Source of the DNA: Annona cherimola
Taxonomy: Eukaryota; Streptophyta; Magnoliopsida; Magnoliales; Annonaceae
Direction of reading: 5' to 3'
Length of the DNA stretch: 64,000 nucleotides
NCBI GenBank assembly: GCA_030490835.1
Contig: CM059971.1
Location: 123,536,564-123,600,563, forward strand
The notes beneath the pieces were generated by a model that was given only the letters and a program-made list of their open reading frames with translations, made no database searches and had not been told where the DNA came from. Positions 53,510 through 64,000 of this stretch are shown here, in pieces. Every line of letters begins with the position of its first letter. The first letter of the stretch is position 1. Both the position numbers and the translations under genes were made by a program.

Positions 53510-53633
53510 TCCAAGCTTCATCCAAATCAAGAGAGTGTGTGTGTGTGACCTCATTTGAATAAGTGCAAAATCAATTTCCAAGTTCCATCCAAATCAAGTG
53601 TGTGTGTGTGTATGACCTTATCTCAATAGGTGC
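53510..53633. repeat. Short direct duplication with (TG)n
   Basis: ccatccaaatcaag followed by a tgtgtg run and gacct(c/t)at recurs about 70 bp apart, at about 53519-53555 and 53588-53625. It lies within diverged family C-like sequence. Confidence 0.5.
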
Positions 53634-53745
53634 CAAATCAATAATAATATAAGTGTTTGACTTATATCAATTTTAAACCTATTAATATAATGTCTAACCA
53701 TTTAAAAAATCAATCAGGATAAATGATTTTGAAAGTATCATAATA

Positions 53746-53751
<6 letters not shown>

Positions 53752-53788
<37 letters not shown>

Positions 53789-54168
53789 TCCCATGCAATG
53801 AAGTTGCATCATAATTAAATGTGCATTTGGCTTAAAATAGGCCCCGCATGTACTTAAATATATTGATATTTTATACAATCATTTATCCATATATAAATTT
53901 TATAGAAAATAGTTTACATGTTGAAAAAATAATTTTAAAATTCTTACTTACATCAAATTATTTTATTACGTTAAATTTATACTATTTTTAAATTGGGTTT
54001 ATACACATATCCAATTATGATGAAAATTTGTATGGTAATAGAATACATAATTCTAAATACAATTGGTGAAATAGATTATAATTTTATGATCATATGGGGC
54101 TGTTTTAAGGTAACTGCACTGTAATTGTGGTGCAATGAAGCTGCACTTGAATATTTCTCATATATATG
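53752..54168. mobile_element. (TA)n tract followed by a family C element
   Basis: A pure TA run lies at about 53753-53782. It is followed by atgcaatgaagttgcatcat, tttggcttaaaataggcccc, attattttattacgtt and aatagaatacataattctaa. The end is gaagctgcacttgaatatttc and then catatatatga. It is the closest relative of 50865-51368. Confidence 0.55.
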
Positions 54169-54375
54169 AATAGATCTACATGTTTTCAATAATTTAACAT
54201 GATTATATGTATTTTTAACCAAATATGGCAAACCCAAAATTCCGAGTTAGCTTATTTTTGGTATCATCATAAAACAAATAACATCAAACTACGTGACCGG
54301 TTGATTTTGATTTAATCATCAATGTCAGCCCTATTTCATCGATAGTATACCCCAAGGTGCAATATGACATCCAAT

Positions 54376-55150
54376 ATTGAAAGGAGTTTTTTAAATAGAA
54401 AGGACGAAAAAAAAAATGTTAGGTGTTGAGTAGGAAAAGTGAGACAGAGATCCAGCTCTAAGCCCTAAGGTAGCTTAAGCTTAGGATGGGAAATTGACGT
54501 ACCGTGCCGCCTTGCAACATTCAAAGATGTAAAATGGGCCCGATCTCAAAACCCACATTTTTCTAGGTGAATGGCCAATTTGGTCAATAGGATACCCTAA
54601 CTAGGGCGCAACGTCGTTGACCCTAGCATATCCCATAGAGGAGATTATTGAAAGGAGTTCCCATAAACAAAAACAAACAAACAAACAAAAAAATGAGTTA
54701 CGGTTTCGAGTAGAAAAAGTGAGACAGATACACAGATCTAAGGTACAGCTTGAGCTTAGAATGAACAAAGACCGTGCCACCTTGCCAGCATTCAAAGACG
54801 CAAAATGCGTGCTCGGTTGGTCAGCGCAAGCGCCGTGGAATCTGGGCAGTGCTGGGTCATGAGTTCGAATCCACACTTCGGATTTCGGCCAGAAATGAGA
54901 AAATGAGAAAAATTATTAGTATGAGCTGTGGTCTCCCGTCTAGTTGATTGTGAGAGCAGTATGGTCTCCCATTTGGTTGTTGGAAGTTGTGTCTTCCTAA
55001 TTATTTGGTAGAGCAGTATCTCCAAATCTGTAAGAATGTTTCAGGCCTTCAATGTAATATGTGTTGAGATACATGTAAATATATTCCAATAAAAAAAAAA
55101 GACGCAAAATGGATCCAATCTCAAATCCCACAAGTTTATCCGACCCATTA
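54376..55150. repeat. Tandem segmental duplication (about 180 bp unit, two copies), second copy split by a SINE
   Basis: Copy 1 is at about 54376-54554 and copy 2 at about 54646-54807 plus 55101-55135. Both start attgaaaggagtt, share gtgagacaga, gcttgagcttag/gcttaagcttag, accgtgcc and ttcaaaga(c/t)g(c/t)aaaatg, and continue gat(c/-)tcaaa(a/t)cccaca. The copies are clearly diverged. Confidence 0.7.
54808..55100 (+). mobile_element. SINE (tRNA-derived) with 11 bp target-site duplication
   Basis: It is 293 bp. The region after cggttggtcagcgcaag resembles an A box, and gagttcgaatccac resembles a B box. The tail is an A run. The exact duplication gacgcaaaatg lies at 54797-54807 and 55101-55111. 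The neighbouring duplicate (54529-54540, gatgtaaaatg) shows the uninterrupted site. Confidence 0.8.
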
Positions 55151-55285
55151 CATGGTCTCAATATTTTTAAAAAAAAATATAACGAGGAACGCAAATGAAT
55201 ATTTTCAATACAAAGGTTTCATTAGTGAGATTTTTAATAAGGATGTCCAACGAAAGTTGCGAACATGTCTATCATAGTATTCTAC

Positions 55286-55670
55286 GGAGCCCAATCCTAT
55301 GCACCCGGGTGCATTCAGCCTCAATGCACCCGGGTGCACTGCACCTATTTTTTTTATTTTTTTTTGAAAATTTTTTCATACAATGGTTAATCTAGGTTTA
55401 TTTAACATATGTATCAATTTTTACTATTTTTGGATATTTTTAGATATTTTTTTTAGATTTTTTAAACTCAGTGGCATTTTCGGTAATTTAAAATTACGGA
55501 AAATGCCACTGATTTTAAAAAATCTAAAAAAAATATCTAAAAATATCCAAAAATAGTAAAAATTGATACATATGTTAAATAAACCTATATTAACAGCTTC
55601 ATGAAAAAAAATTTAAAAAAAAATAAAAAAAAATAGGTGCAGTGCACCCGGGTGCATAGGATTGGGCTCC
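55286..55670. mobile_element. Mutator-like MITE with 9 bp target-site duplication (family B)
   Basis: The element is 385 bp, with terminal inverted repeats ggagcccaatcctatgcacc and their inverse at the right end. The exact duplication gtattctac lies at 55277-55285 and 55671-55679; 9 bp is typical of Mutator-like elements. The left end carries two tgcacccgggtgca palindromes and the right end one. The interior is a long palindrome centred near 55490. Confidence 0.85.
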
Positions 55671-55679
55671 GTATTCTAC

Positions 55680-56188
55680 AACAGGATAACCACAATGGAG
55701 ACGTCGATGAAGACTTGAGAGCAGCCCAACAGGTGGCCCTCCAAGCAAACGCAACCTTGACATTTTCCAACCTTTCGCATCGTTTTTTACTCTTTTCAAA
55801 GGTTTTTTTTAATATTTTTTTTCCTTCTCCAAAAACAACAAACAGGTCTTCGAAAAAACAAAAAAAAGCACCTGGAAAATCGTCGTGTAACAGAAGAATT
55901 CATTACAACAACATGAATTGCCGTGGCTAACAGGGTCAAGTCAAACATATGGACAGAAATCAAGAAAAGAACAAACCTACCAGAAACAGCAGGTGAACAC
56001 GTATTTTAAATGTACATGGAAAGTTGCATCCGAGGGTACTATCACAACGGGATACAGAAACATTGGCAGCTAAAACGTGCCTGGTTCGGATGACACAAAC
56101 CTAAAGCTGGACAATCTTGATAACCTGGCGGATGAAAAATTCCTCGTTCAGAAGGGTAAGACTGGCCCACGTCCAGGGTATTTTTCAT
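55680..56188 (-). other. Downstream flank and probable 3' UTR of the kinase gene
   Basis: No other gene is recognised. The sequence next to the kinase stop codon is less AT-rich than the upstream MITE nest. No convincing polyadenylation signal was found on the minus strand. Confidence 0.35.
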
Positions 56189-59100
56189 TCATGTGGTAGA
56201 ACGGGACGATCCAATTCGGGTGCTTGGATCAGAACGCTCCCTTTTAAACACTGCTTCAAGATTCGGGAAACATTTCATCGTCCTTACCTGGAAACATATA
56301 TAGAATACTTTCAACTATCACAGACAAAGGAAATAGCATTTATGAGAACATCACATGCAATATGTTTCTGAACTTCATGAAAACACATCACATGCAAGAA
56401 ACTCGGTATCTAAACTGAGTGACCCCAGCTTTCGACCACAGCCAAAAAAAAAAAAATTGCACAGTCGTCAGTGGTTCAAATTCAGTGGAAAAGTCCACCA
56501 GGGTAGGAACAGTATTCATCTACAAGAGCGCTGGCCTATCGACTATCATCCATGAGCCCACAGCAAGAGTGCAATCATACTGAAACAGGGGTGCAAACGT
56601 GTGCACATGCACACATGACAAGAGTTGTCAAATCATGTAAATAGGAATGTGTGTAGATATATAGAGAGAGAGGGAGAAAGCACCTTCCAACGCCTCTTGT
56701 ATCCAAAGCGGTTATTAATTTCAGTAAGACGAACAATTATTTGCCTGAATGTTGGTCTTCGGGCAGGATTCTCATCCCAGCATTCCTGGATCAACCTGCA
56801 AGCACAAGACTTATTTGAAAATAAATTGGCTTTATGCATTAAGAGATCAGAATCATCTAGACATCAAAACTACATGCATATGGTGGAATGCTAATGATTC
56901 ACGTCAACAAAGAAAAAATCAAAAAAGAAAGTGAAAACGAAAGATGTCTGCAGCCATTTCATAATCATACATCTAGCTCATGTTTCTCAACAACTGTGGC
57001 GTTCTCTTAAAACCGTAGATTTTATTTTTTTTTCATTTACCATTTTTCATTATGTAGGAAAAGTTTTTGAAAAAGTGAGGGTAATGTGATATGATAGGGA
57101 TAAAGTAAAAATAGATAGGATAGTTGTATAGAAAGATGTGAAAATTAACTGAAAAATAAGGTAATTTTGTAGTTAAGATGTCACATCATATTAAAAAAGC
57201 GTAGAAAGTAGGGGGAAAATTTTTCCTTTTTGTTTAATGCAGGATAGAAGAAAACAAACTGAACTGATTCTGGGCAGCGCCTGCAGACTACTCAAGCAAT
57301 CAAAAAACAGCAGAGAGAGAAGGGATAAATAAAAAGAGAATTGCACAGGAGTTTTACTAGAAAAACAAAAGAAACCTTCATATCCTTTGGAAAAGTCATC
57401 TCCATTAAAGAATTTCCAATCACAGGGAAAACAGGAAAACTAATTATTAAAAGAGACATCCCTGCATGGCTAGATTTCCTTTAAGTATGTAATAAGATGA
57501 GTAAAGTTTTGCTCATCTTGAGAACATCTTGAAATCAAAACAGGCCAGGTTCTACTTGGCCCATGAAGTGCAGAAATGCTAAGCCAGGTTTTGCTTTTTC
57601 TTGACATGGACTAGAAACCAAAACAAGCCATCCTTCTCCTTGGCTTGTGTTACTGTAAGCTATCAGCTCGTCTTCAGATACAAAATTTGAGTTTGGTGCC
57701 ACAAACGATCACTTGAGCAACTCTACTTTGAGCACTTTTCTCAATTTTGGTGCCTTTTTTTTTCTAGATTAAGGGAACAGAACATGAGGCAAGCCCTGCT
57801 AGCGCGGACTCATGTCAAGTAGACCTTTCCCTAAGTGGGAAAACGTACCCACTAATCAATACACCGAAATGCCAGTGGACTTACGCTTTCAATCCATATG
57901 GATAGAGCTTTTCGGGTGCTCTAAAAGATGGCCTACTTTTAGCAGCATAAGCTTTGGGTACTTCATCCTCTTGTTTTGTAGAAAATGGTGGTGATCCATC
58001 AATCATCTGAAGATCAACAAATAAAACAAAAATGTTATCAATAATCATTAGGCATATGCTTGAACAGACTTACACACGAGGGGCATCAACAGACCAGATT
58101 TGAAGTGTCTAATCAGCTAAAGTGATGATGTTGCAGTTGCGGGCAAAGAGTATAATGACACTATTGTAGCAGGGGCAATTGTATGGATGAAGTAGCATTG
58201 CAATGGCAGTAGTAATGAAATTGGCGTAAGAGATGCTGCAGAAAGTGTCAAAGGTGTAGCACCATTGACAATGGATGTGGGAGAACAGCACAGTGATGGA
58301 AACAAGGGGAAACAGAGATGGAGAGTGAAAAAGAATGTCCCATTTAGGTTAGGCATCATTGCCAGAGGCATCATTGCCAGTGTGTTTAGTGAGGAAAAGC
58401 ATGATTACCCAAAGTGATCGCACTTCTATTGAAAATCTCGTTTGGTTAGACCAAGCACTGGTATGCAACTTTAACATCCATATGTTCCGACACAGATTTA
58501 AATAATACTTTCAGGGAATCAGAGATACATTACCTCATATAGAATTAAAGAAAATGAAAAAACATCCACTTTAGTATCATATTCTTCGTTTAAGAAAACT
58601 TCAGGAGCCACATACCGGCCTGCTAATTGGTCAAAAAATAAATAAATAAGTTGAGAATTTACAGCTGGAAAAAACAATTACAATGCCAACGATATGTGAA
58701 GTTAAATCAATAAAAACCCCCAGAACATATTGGTATTGTAGAAGGATGAACAGATTGAAACTATGTTAAATGCCGAGACATTATATGCAGAAGCAGCTAT
58801 ATAACAACATGACATTTTGCGGATAAGCTCAAAGGCATGCAGATTGCCCTCCAAAAAGGCAAGAACCATCTTTGCAGATAATCCAAATATGCAAAGAGAA
58901 GGTTTCATTATCTCTGCATTTTCTTTGTCCACAAGAAAGAAAATTAGCAAAAAAAAACAGTATCTTTAAAAATAAACCAAATTTCATCATGGTTGCAGGA
59001 TATTACACGCAAAGGTAGCCAGAAATATCTAAGTTAGATCTAAATAGAGTAGGAGTTTGCATGCCTGACTATAATACACAGACTCAAAAAAGTGACCATT

Positions 59101-62100
59101 AAGCCTAACGCATAGAACACACAGACCTAGAAAAACGACCATTGGACCTATAGGTTATAGGCCTCATAGTGTGATATTATCTGCTCTGGCCTGGCAGCTT
59201 AACCACACAGTTTTAAAACGTGTCACACCATGTTTAACTTTGAGACCCAATTATAAAGCACGAGGAACTTTCTTCCCTTTTCAATGTGCGATTCAATTTT
59301 GGGTTGTTACAAGCCCACTAGCTTCCGCCTAATTCGTCGTAGAAACCACAATTCAACTTTGGGCTTCTACCTGCAGCCCTGGCTTTCATTAGCTAAACTC
59401 TCTTAATCATATCTACTGGAAGGGGAACCTCTCTAACACCACTTGTATGCACAAATCCAGAAAAGTGATCATTGGACCTGACACACCGAACATACAGACC
59501 CAGAAATACGACCATCGGACCTATGAGCTATGGGCCTCATAATTTGAAATTGTCTGCTTTGGCCTGGCAGCTCAGCCACACGATTTTAAAATGCGCCACA
59601 CCATGTCTAACTTTGAAACTCACTTACAAACTACCAGAAACTTTCTCCTCTTTTCGATGTAAAATTCAGTTCTAGGCTATTACACCAACTATGCAAAATG
59701 TGCAAAGATAGATAATAGGTAATCCTGTATGGAAACCTTCTATCATAATTTGAAATAAGAAAATATAAAATAATAAGACAGAAAAAGAGAACATGTGTAC
59801 GGAACTTACATGATGTGTCTTGATATGATATAGGCCTTTCCTCTTTAACTGGTTTTGCCATTTTAAACAGTCTGCTCACTCCAAAGTCTGCAACTTTCAG
59901 ATGCCCAGAATCATCCCGCAGTATATTTCTGTTATCTTACTCGAAGTAGGCAATATCACAAAGTTCCAATAATTTCAGACTATTCATAGCAGAAGTTTAG
60001 CTTGATACTAATATAAGTTCTGAATTTCTACAGTAGAAGTGGGAAGGTGAAACTTTTATGCAATCACTTACGAAGGCTCGAGATCACGATGAATGATAGC
60101 TTCAGGCTTATTTTCATGCAAGTAGTTCATTCCCCTGAAAAATTTACAGACAAACCATATGACAAGCATATGCCACTATAAACAGTGCAATAAGGAAATG
60201 ATATAAAGTCTACGGACGGAAAGCTTACAGATTTGGATGAACAGTGAACTCACTGAGTGAATAATGCACACTTAATAAGAAAAAGTTTAAATACCAAACA
60301 AATATATATATATGTATGTATGTGTGTACCTTGCAATATCAAGTGCAAATCTTACAGCATGTGCTGGCTTTAAAGCCCCTTTCCTTCTTAAGAATGCACA
60401 GAGGTCACCCTGCCCAATACAGAATGAAAGATTAAAAATTCAGGTCAATTCCTTGGCCTGACATTTTTCAGTGACAGAACTCCCACGGGAGATGTCCCAG
60501 TGCAGCCCTTTTTTTGTGCGAATGGAGATTATCACTCCAGCATAGAATCAAAACTGGGACCTCACACACGCAAACACAGATGTCAAGCCACTTGACTATG
60601 CCTTAGGTGGCTCCCAGTGTTGCTTATTAGTATAAGGTCAAAAAGAAGAAATATTATTGCAAAGATATTTTCCATCATCCTACCATATAGCAGAAAACAT
60701 TGACTGACTGAGGAAAATACAGCATATTTGAATCTGTTAGAAAGGTACACAAGTTCAAGTTCTGACACGGTACATTCGGAAGACAGTATGTGAACTTGAA
60801 AAAGAAAAAAGATCCTTCATCAGCCCATTGGCACAAAGCAATCATTGCCAAAGCATGTTTTTAAATGCATAGAAACAATTTTTGAAGCAGCAAAGGAACA
60901 AAGACATGCACCAACCCATTAATGCAATTCAATAAGTTTGTGATGGATTACAAAACCTTAGGTAAATACTCAGTTACAATCATCATGGGACTACTCTGGG
61001 TCACAGCACCCAGAAACTGGACAACATTTGGATGCCTTATTTTCTGAAGCAATGCAAGCTCATCCATAAATGCCCTACTAGAAGAAATCAAACAGAGATT
61101 AACCTGTCAGCTACATGGAAAAAGAAAAACAAAATAAAGCTAGCTAGAAGCAAAGACTCCCTCCATTTTGGAAGGAAATAGAAAGCCAGAAAGAAATTTG
61201 AACTTTTATATGTCAACTGACACTTTATCATCATCAGCAAAAACTTTATCTCCGAATGTCTTCACAGCAACTTGTGTTCCACGCCAGGTTGCTACACGAT
61301 AGGTTCCCTGAAATAATTTCTTCAGCAATCATGTCCATATAAAAACAATCTAGATTTATGATAGACAGTCACCCAAATGGGACACGGTATCTGCATAACT
61401 TGTCATAGAACAAAGATAAATGAACCCTAAACTCTGAGACCACAGACTAAGTGTCAAGAATGGAAATCCTAAAGAGGAATTGAAAAAGCAGGGTTCAAGA
61501 TTTTCCAATGCATAAGTTGGATAGGTGACAGTCTCTTGCATAGTCAAGTGATATCAATATCACGTCCTGTGTGTGTGTGTATGAGATCCCAGTATCGAGT
61601 CCAGAGCGACGCACTGTCTCCTTGTAATGTAATCAAAAGGGGGAAAAAAAGTCAATCAAGCTGCATTAAAGGCTGACATGCCAGATACATTTTCCTTGGC
61701 ACAAAAAAATCACAAGCAAAAAATGGTACATTTAATAATCAGCCATTCGTAAATTCCATAAGAGATGAATGCCAATAATTTTTAAAAAAAAAACTAATAA
61801 TAATAATAATAATAAAATGTTGTGAAATATTTGAAACAAAAAATGAAAATAAAATTCTAAGCACAAAAATGCATCATCTAAAAGCAAAAAAAATAATGAC
61901 TATAATAATGATGACTTTGGGTTGAACTAGAGATCATAAAGACCATACAAACTACCATCAATATGATAAAGGACAGTCAATTTTTTTTTTGTTTTACATG
62001 CCAAAGGCACGAGAAATTTATAATGAAATATGCAAAATGCATGCTCTATAAACTCAAGTATAAACTCAAGTGTTTGGTAGACAGAGAAATTTTCATATAA

Positions 62101-64000
62101 GGATGCAAGCATTTCACACATAGGGTATTAAACAAATCATAAGTTATACAACAAACCAATGTAAAGAAGATTGCCATTTGAGAACTTAGATTATGATTAA
62201 AGACAACAACTTCTATAGATACCTTAGTGATATCAACACTGTTTGTGAAATCAAGCTCCGTTGGATCTATCTCATATTCTGGAACTTCACGATGATATCG
62301 GCGATGTATCTTAGCCACCTGCAGTTGGGAAAAAAAAAACACCTCGCATATTAGAGAGAAGAATGCCCTCAAACAAAAGGCCACTAAACTGCAACACCTA
62401 GAAATTAGACAGATGATAACAATTCAGTCCAGAAATCAACGTACTGGAGGCTTCGCACCATATTCCTCCAATAGCTTGATCACGTTGTAATTCTTGTAAT
62501 AAATTGCATCCGCAAGAGGCTGATTGAACAAACGATGTTAACGTGGCTTTGTAGGTAACCATGAAGACAAAAGGCATAGGGCAAGATTGTTAATGAAAAT
62601 AACAGTATCAAAAAGTAACATGGAACTAACTGAACATATCAGACACTAGTTTACTTAGCCTTGTGGGCATTGATAACAATAACAATAATATGTACCATAA
62701 ATTTTAAGTATATGTACTCATTTACAACAAAAAAAAGCTAATATAGTCGCCAGTAATTTGTGCAAATTAGATTGTTAGATAACAACAACCAGTTCTAGTC
62801 AGCGCCAATATGTCCAATACTGACGTATTACATATTGGCTTTGATCATTTCTGACCAGTGGGAAATGGTGCCACTTCCAACCACACTGAAATGTTTTTCT
62901 TTAAATTTTTTTTGTTTTTTCTAGAACTGTTGTGGTATACGTATATAATCATAAAACAAATTTATCATTGTTGGATATGTTTATATTTTTTAAAATTTTA
63001 AATACAGGAGTATTGTTGTCATTTTCAACTTATGAAAATGGCCTCAATTCCCACGCGTTTAAACTTCAAAAAATATATCTATGTAAACATAACCAAAAAT
63101 TATAAAACTCAGTTTATAAATAAAATAAAATAATTTTTAAGTGGTATTTCTGACCCTTTACACATTCTAAACACCATACGTAAATTTATATATAATTATA
63201 ATTTTCATTTTTGTCCCTTTTCCTGTATATTTTATAGCAATTCTCAGGAAAAAAAATCAAATAATTAATAAAATATGAAACAAGTCAACAATGTTATGCC
63301 AGTATCCATAGCCCAAATCACATATGTTTTTTAAATTAATCCAATGCCAATACTCGAAACTGTCATCAACTGCCGACAAGCCACGGCTCCGAAAATCAGC
63401 AGTTTTAATTCAAATGTGCGCCAACACTGCTAGGGGGTTTCAATTGGAAACTCCTATGCCCGAATTAGCTTTTAACTCTATGACTCAGTTCACATAATAA
63501 GGCTACCTAGATTCAATTTAACACCATTTCCCCTAAAACTCACACTAGTCACGATCAAAGTTTATGTTAAAAGCAGAAGCATAGTATAACCATCATGCTC
63601 ATGTGCAAGTGTGTTTTGGCTACTTCATATCTTCTGAAAATGTAATCTCTTGTAAGTTACTCTAATTACAAAATCATTAGTTAACTAATTAAAGATTCAC
63701 TCCAAAAACAACAAACCACCTAAATCTTCAACGCGCTGAAAAACACAATTTTGACAATCATACCGTACTTCCCCACCGATCCTTCGCATCGACATTGGCT
63801 CCTCGCCGCAGAAGCAACCCAACCACGTCCGAATGATCTTGGCAAGCGGCAACATGCAGAGCCGTCCGCCCATCGACGTCACTGAAGTTGACGTCCGTTC
63901 CGGCGTCCAGAAGCTGCACAATCCCTTCCGTGTCGCCCTCGTTCGCGAGATACATGATCCGAATCTCCGAGCCAATGCCGTCCAATTCGTCGACGGCATC
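56189..64000 (-). CDS. Ankyrin-repeat Raf-like protein kinase, integrin-linked-kinase type (ILK4/ILK5-like), 5' end outside window
   Basis: Exons (minus strand): 64000-63764, 62519-62445, 62318-62223, 61307-61222, 61074-60957, 60409-60330, 60134-60072, 59928-59810, 58619-58534, 58006-57885, 56795-56684 and 56287-56189. They sum to 1293 nt, that is 430 aa plus TGA. All introns are GT-AG. Residue numbers start at the window edge. Ankyrin repeats occupy about 10-103 (DGRTALHVAA, DRWGST/PLADA). The kinase domain starts at about 128: VAVK lysine K152, HRDLEP at 246-251, DFG at 266-268, APE at 296-298, and the C-lobe CWDENPARRP. The tail is about 32 residues with KCFPNLEAV. The order of ankyrin repeats followed by kinase and the HRDLEPSNILRDDSGHLK signature are, by family knowledge, those of plant ILK / Raf-like group C kinases, closest in memory to Arabidopsis At4g18950 and At3g58760. 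It is a soluble signalling Ser/Thr kinase by family; the substrate is unknown. Introns carry SINEs and MITEs. Confidence 0.9.
57040..57240. mobile_element. Tourist-like remnant in a kinase intron
   Basis: It shares gtgatatgatagggataa and gatagttgtatagaaagatgtg with the elements at 1-271 and 35167-35431. The ends are decayed. It lies between the exons ending at 57885 and beginning at 56795. Confidence 0.45.
60478..60620 (-). mobile_element. SINE-like element in a kinase intron
   Basis: Read on the minus strand it has gcatagtcaagtggcttga (A box-like), then a tgtgtg stretch, gaggtcccagttttgattct (B box-like), and ends near gggagttctgtcactg. It lies between kinase exons 60957-61074 and 60330-60409. 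Confidence 0.5.
61528..61650 (+). mobile_element. SINE-like element in a kinase intron, same type, opposite strand
   Basis: It contains gcatagtcaagtgatatca, a tgtgtgtg run, gagatcccagtatcgagtcc and a 3' part ending near ttgtaatgtaatcaaaag. It parallels 60478-60620 in order of motifs, on the plus strand. Confidence 0.5.
62843..63156. mobile_element. Family A foldback element in the first visible kinase intron
   Basis: The left end gatcatttctgaccagtggg, followed by aaatggtgccacttccaacc, aligns with gatcttttcagaccggtcgg and aaatccggtgatttccgacc of the 5624-6020 element. The right end carries gtggtatttctgaccc. The interior (tcattgttggatatgttta, aatacaggagtattgttgtc) is partly palindromic. Confidence 0.55.

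Noticed and set aside
62046..62384. Open frame across a kinase exon
   Set aside because: It only contains exon 62318-62223 plus intron read-through on both sides.
63697..63999. Minus-strand frame overlapping the kinase ankyrin exon
   Set aside because: A frame-shifted shadow; the ankyrin repeats are read in the neighbouring frame.
1..64000. CRISPR arrays, bacterial operons, organelle DNA insertions, or viral genes
   Set aside because: No spaced identical repeats, operon structure, or recognisable plastid, mitochondrial or viral coding sequence was seen.

Overview
This window is nuclear DNA of a flowering plant. It is AT-rich and gene-poor, the genes have GT-AG introns, the intergenic DNA is packed with foldback (MITE-like) elements and tRNA-derived SINEs, and both recognisable proteins belong to plant-specific families. 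I could not fix the lineage below angiosperm.

Only two protein-coding genes can be supported, both on the minus strand. (1) 18823-30468 encodes a large low-complexity protein of the HAPLESS 8-like family (my model: 3 coding exons, 1286 aa). It has a UBZ4/Rad18-like C2HC zinc finger near the N terminus and, further in, a SILK motif followed by an RVxF motif, the pair used by protein phosphatase 1 partners. Its last coding exon is separated from the first two by a 7.7 kb intron. (2) 56189-64000 is the 3' part of an ankyrin-repeat Raf-like kinase of the plant integrin-linked-kinase group (ILK4/ILK5 type). I see 12 exons and 430 aa; the N terminus lies beyond the right edge. Its glycine loop is degenerate and its catalytic loop reads HRDLEP instead of HRDLKP.

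Layout: 1-18.6 kb is intergenic, with Tourist-like remnants, a 397 bp palindrome at 5.6 kb, a 720 bp inverted element at 12.2 kb and one small secreted-peptide-like open frame at 16.7-16.9 kb. 18.6-30.5 kb is the HAP8-like gene with a repeat-filled intron. 30.5-31.4 kb is its GC-richer upstream region. 31.4-43.4 kb is AT-rich with Tourist-, CACTA- and other element remnants. 43.4-55.7 kb is a dense nest of MITEs, SINEs, (TA)n tracts and local duplications. 55.7-64 kb is the kinase gene, whose introns carry SINEs and a MITE related to the 5.6 kb palindrome.

The two genes show no evident functional link. The most promising observations are the SILK/RVxF pair in the HAP8-like protein, the (TA)n-flanked foldback family, the two palindrome families that share arms but not ends, and a SINE whose empty site survives in a neighbouring duplicate.
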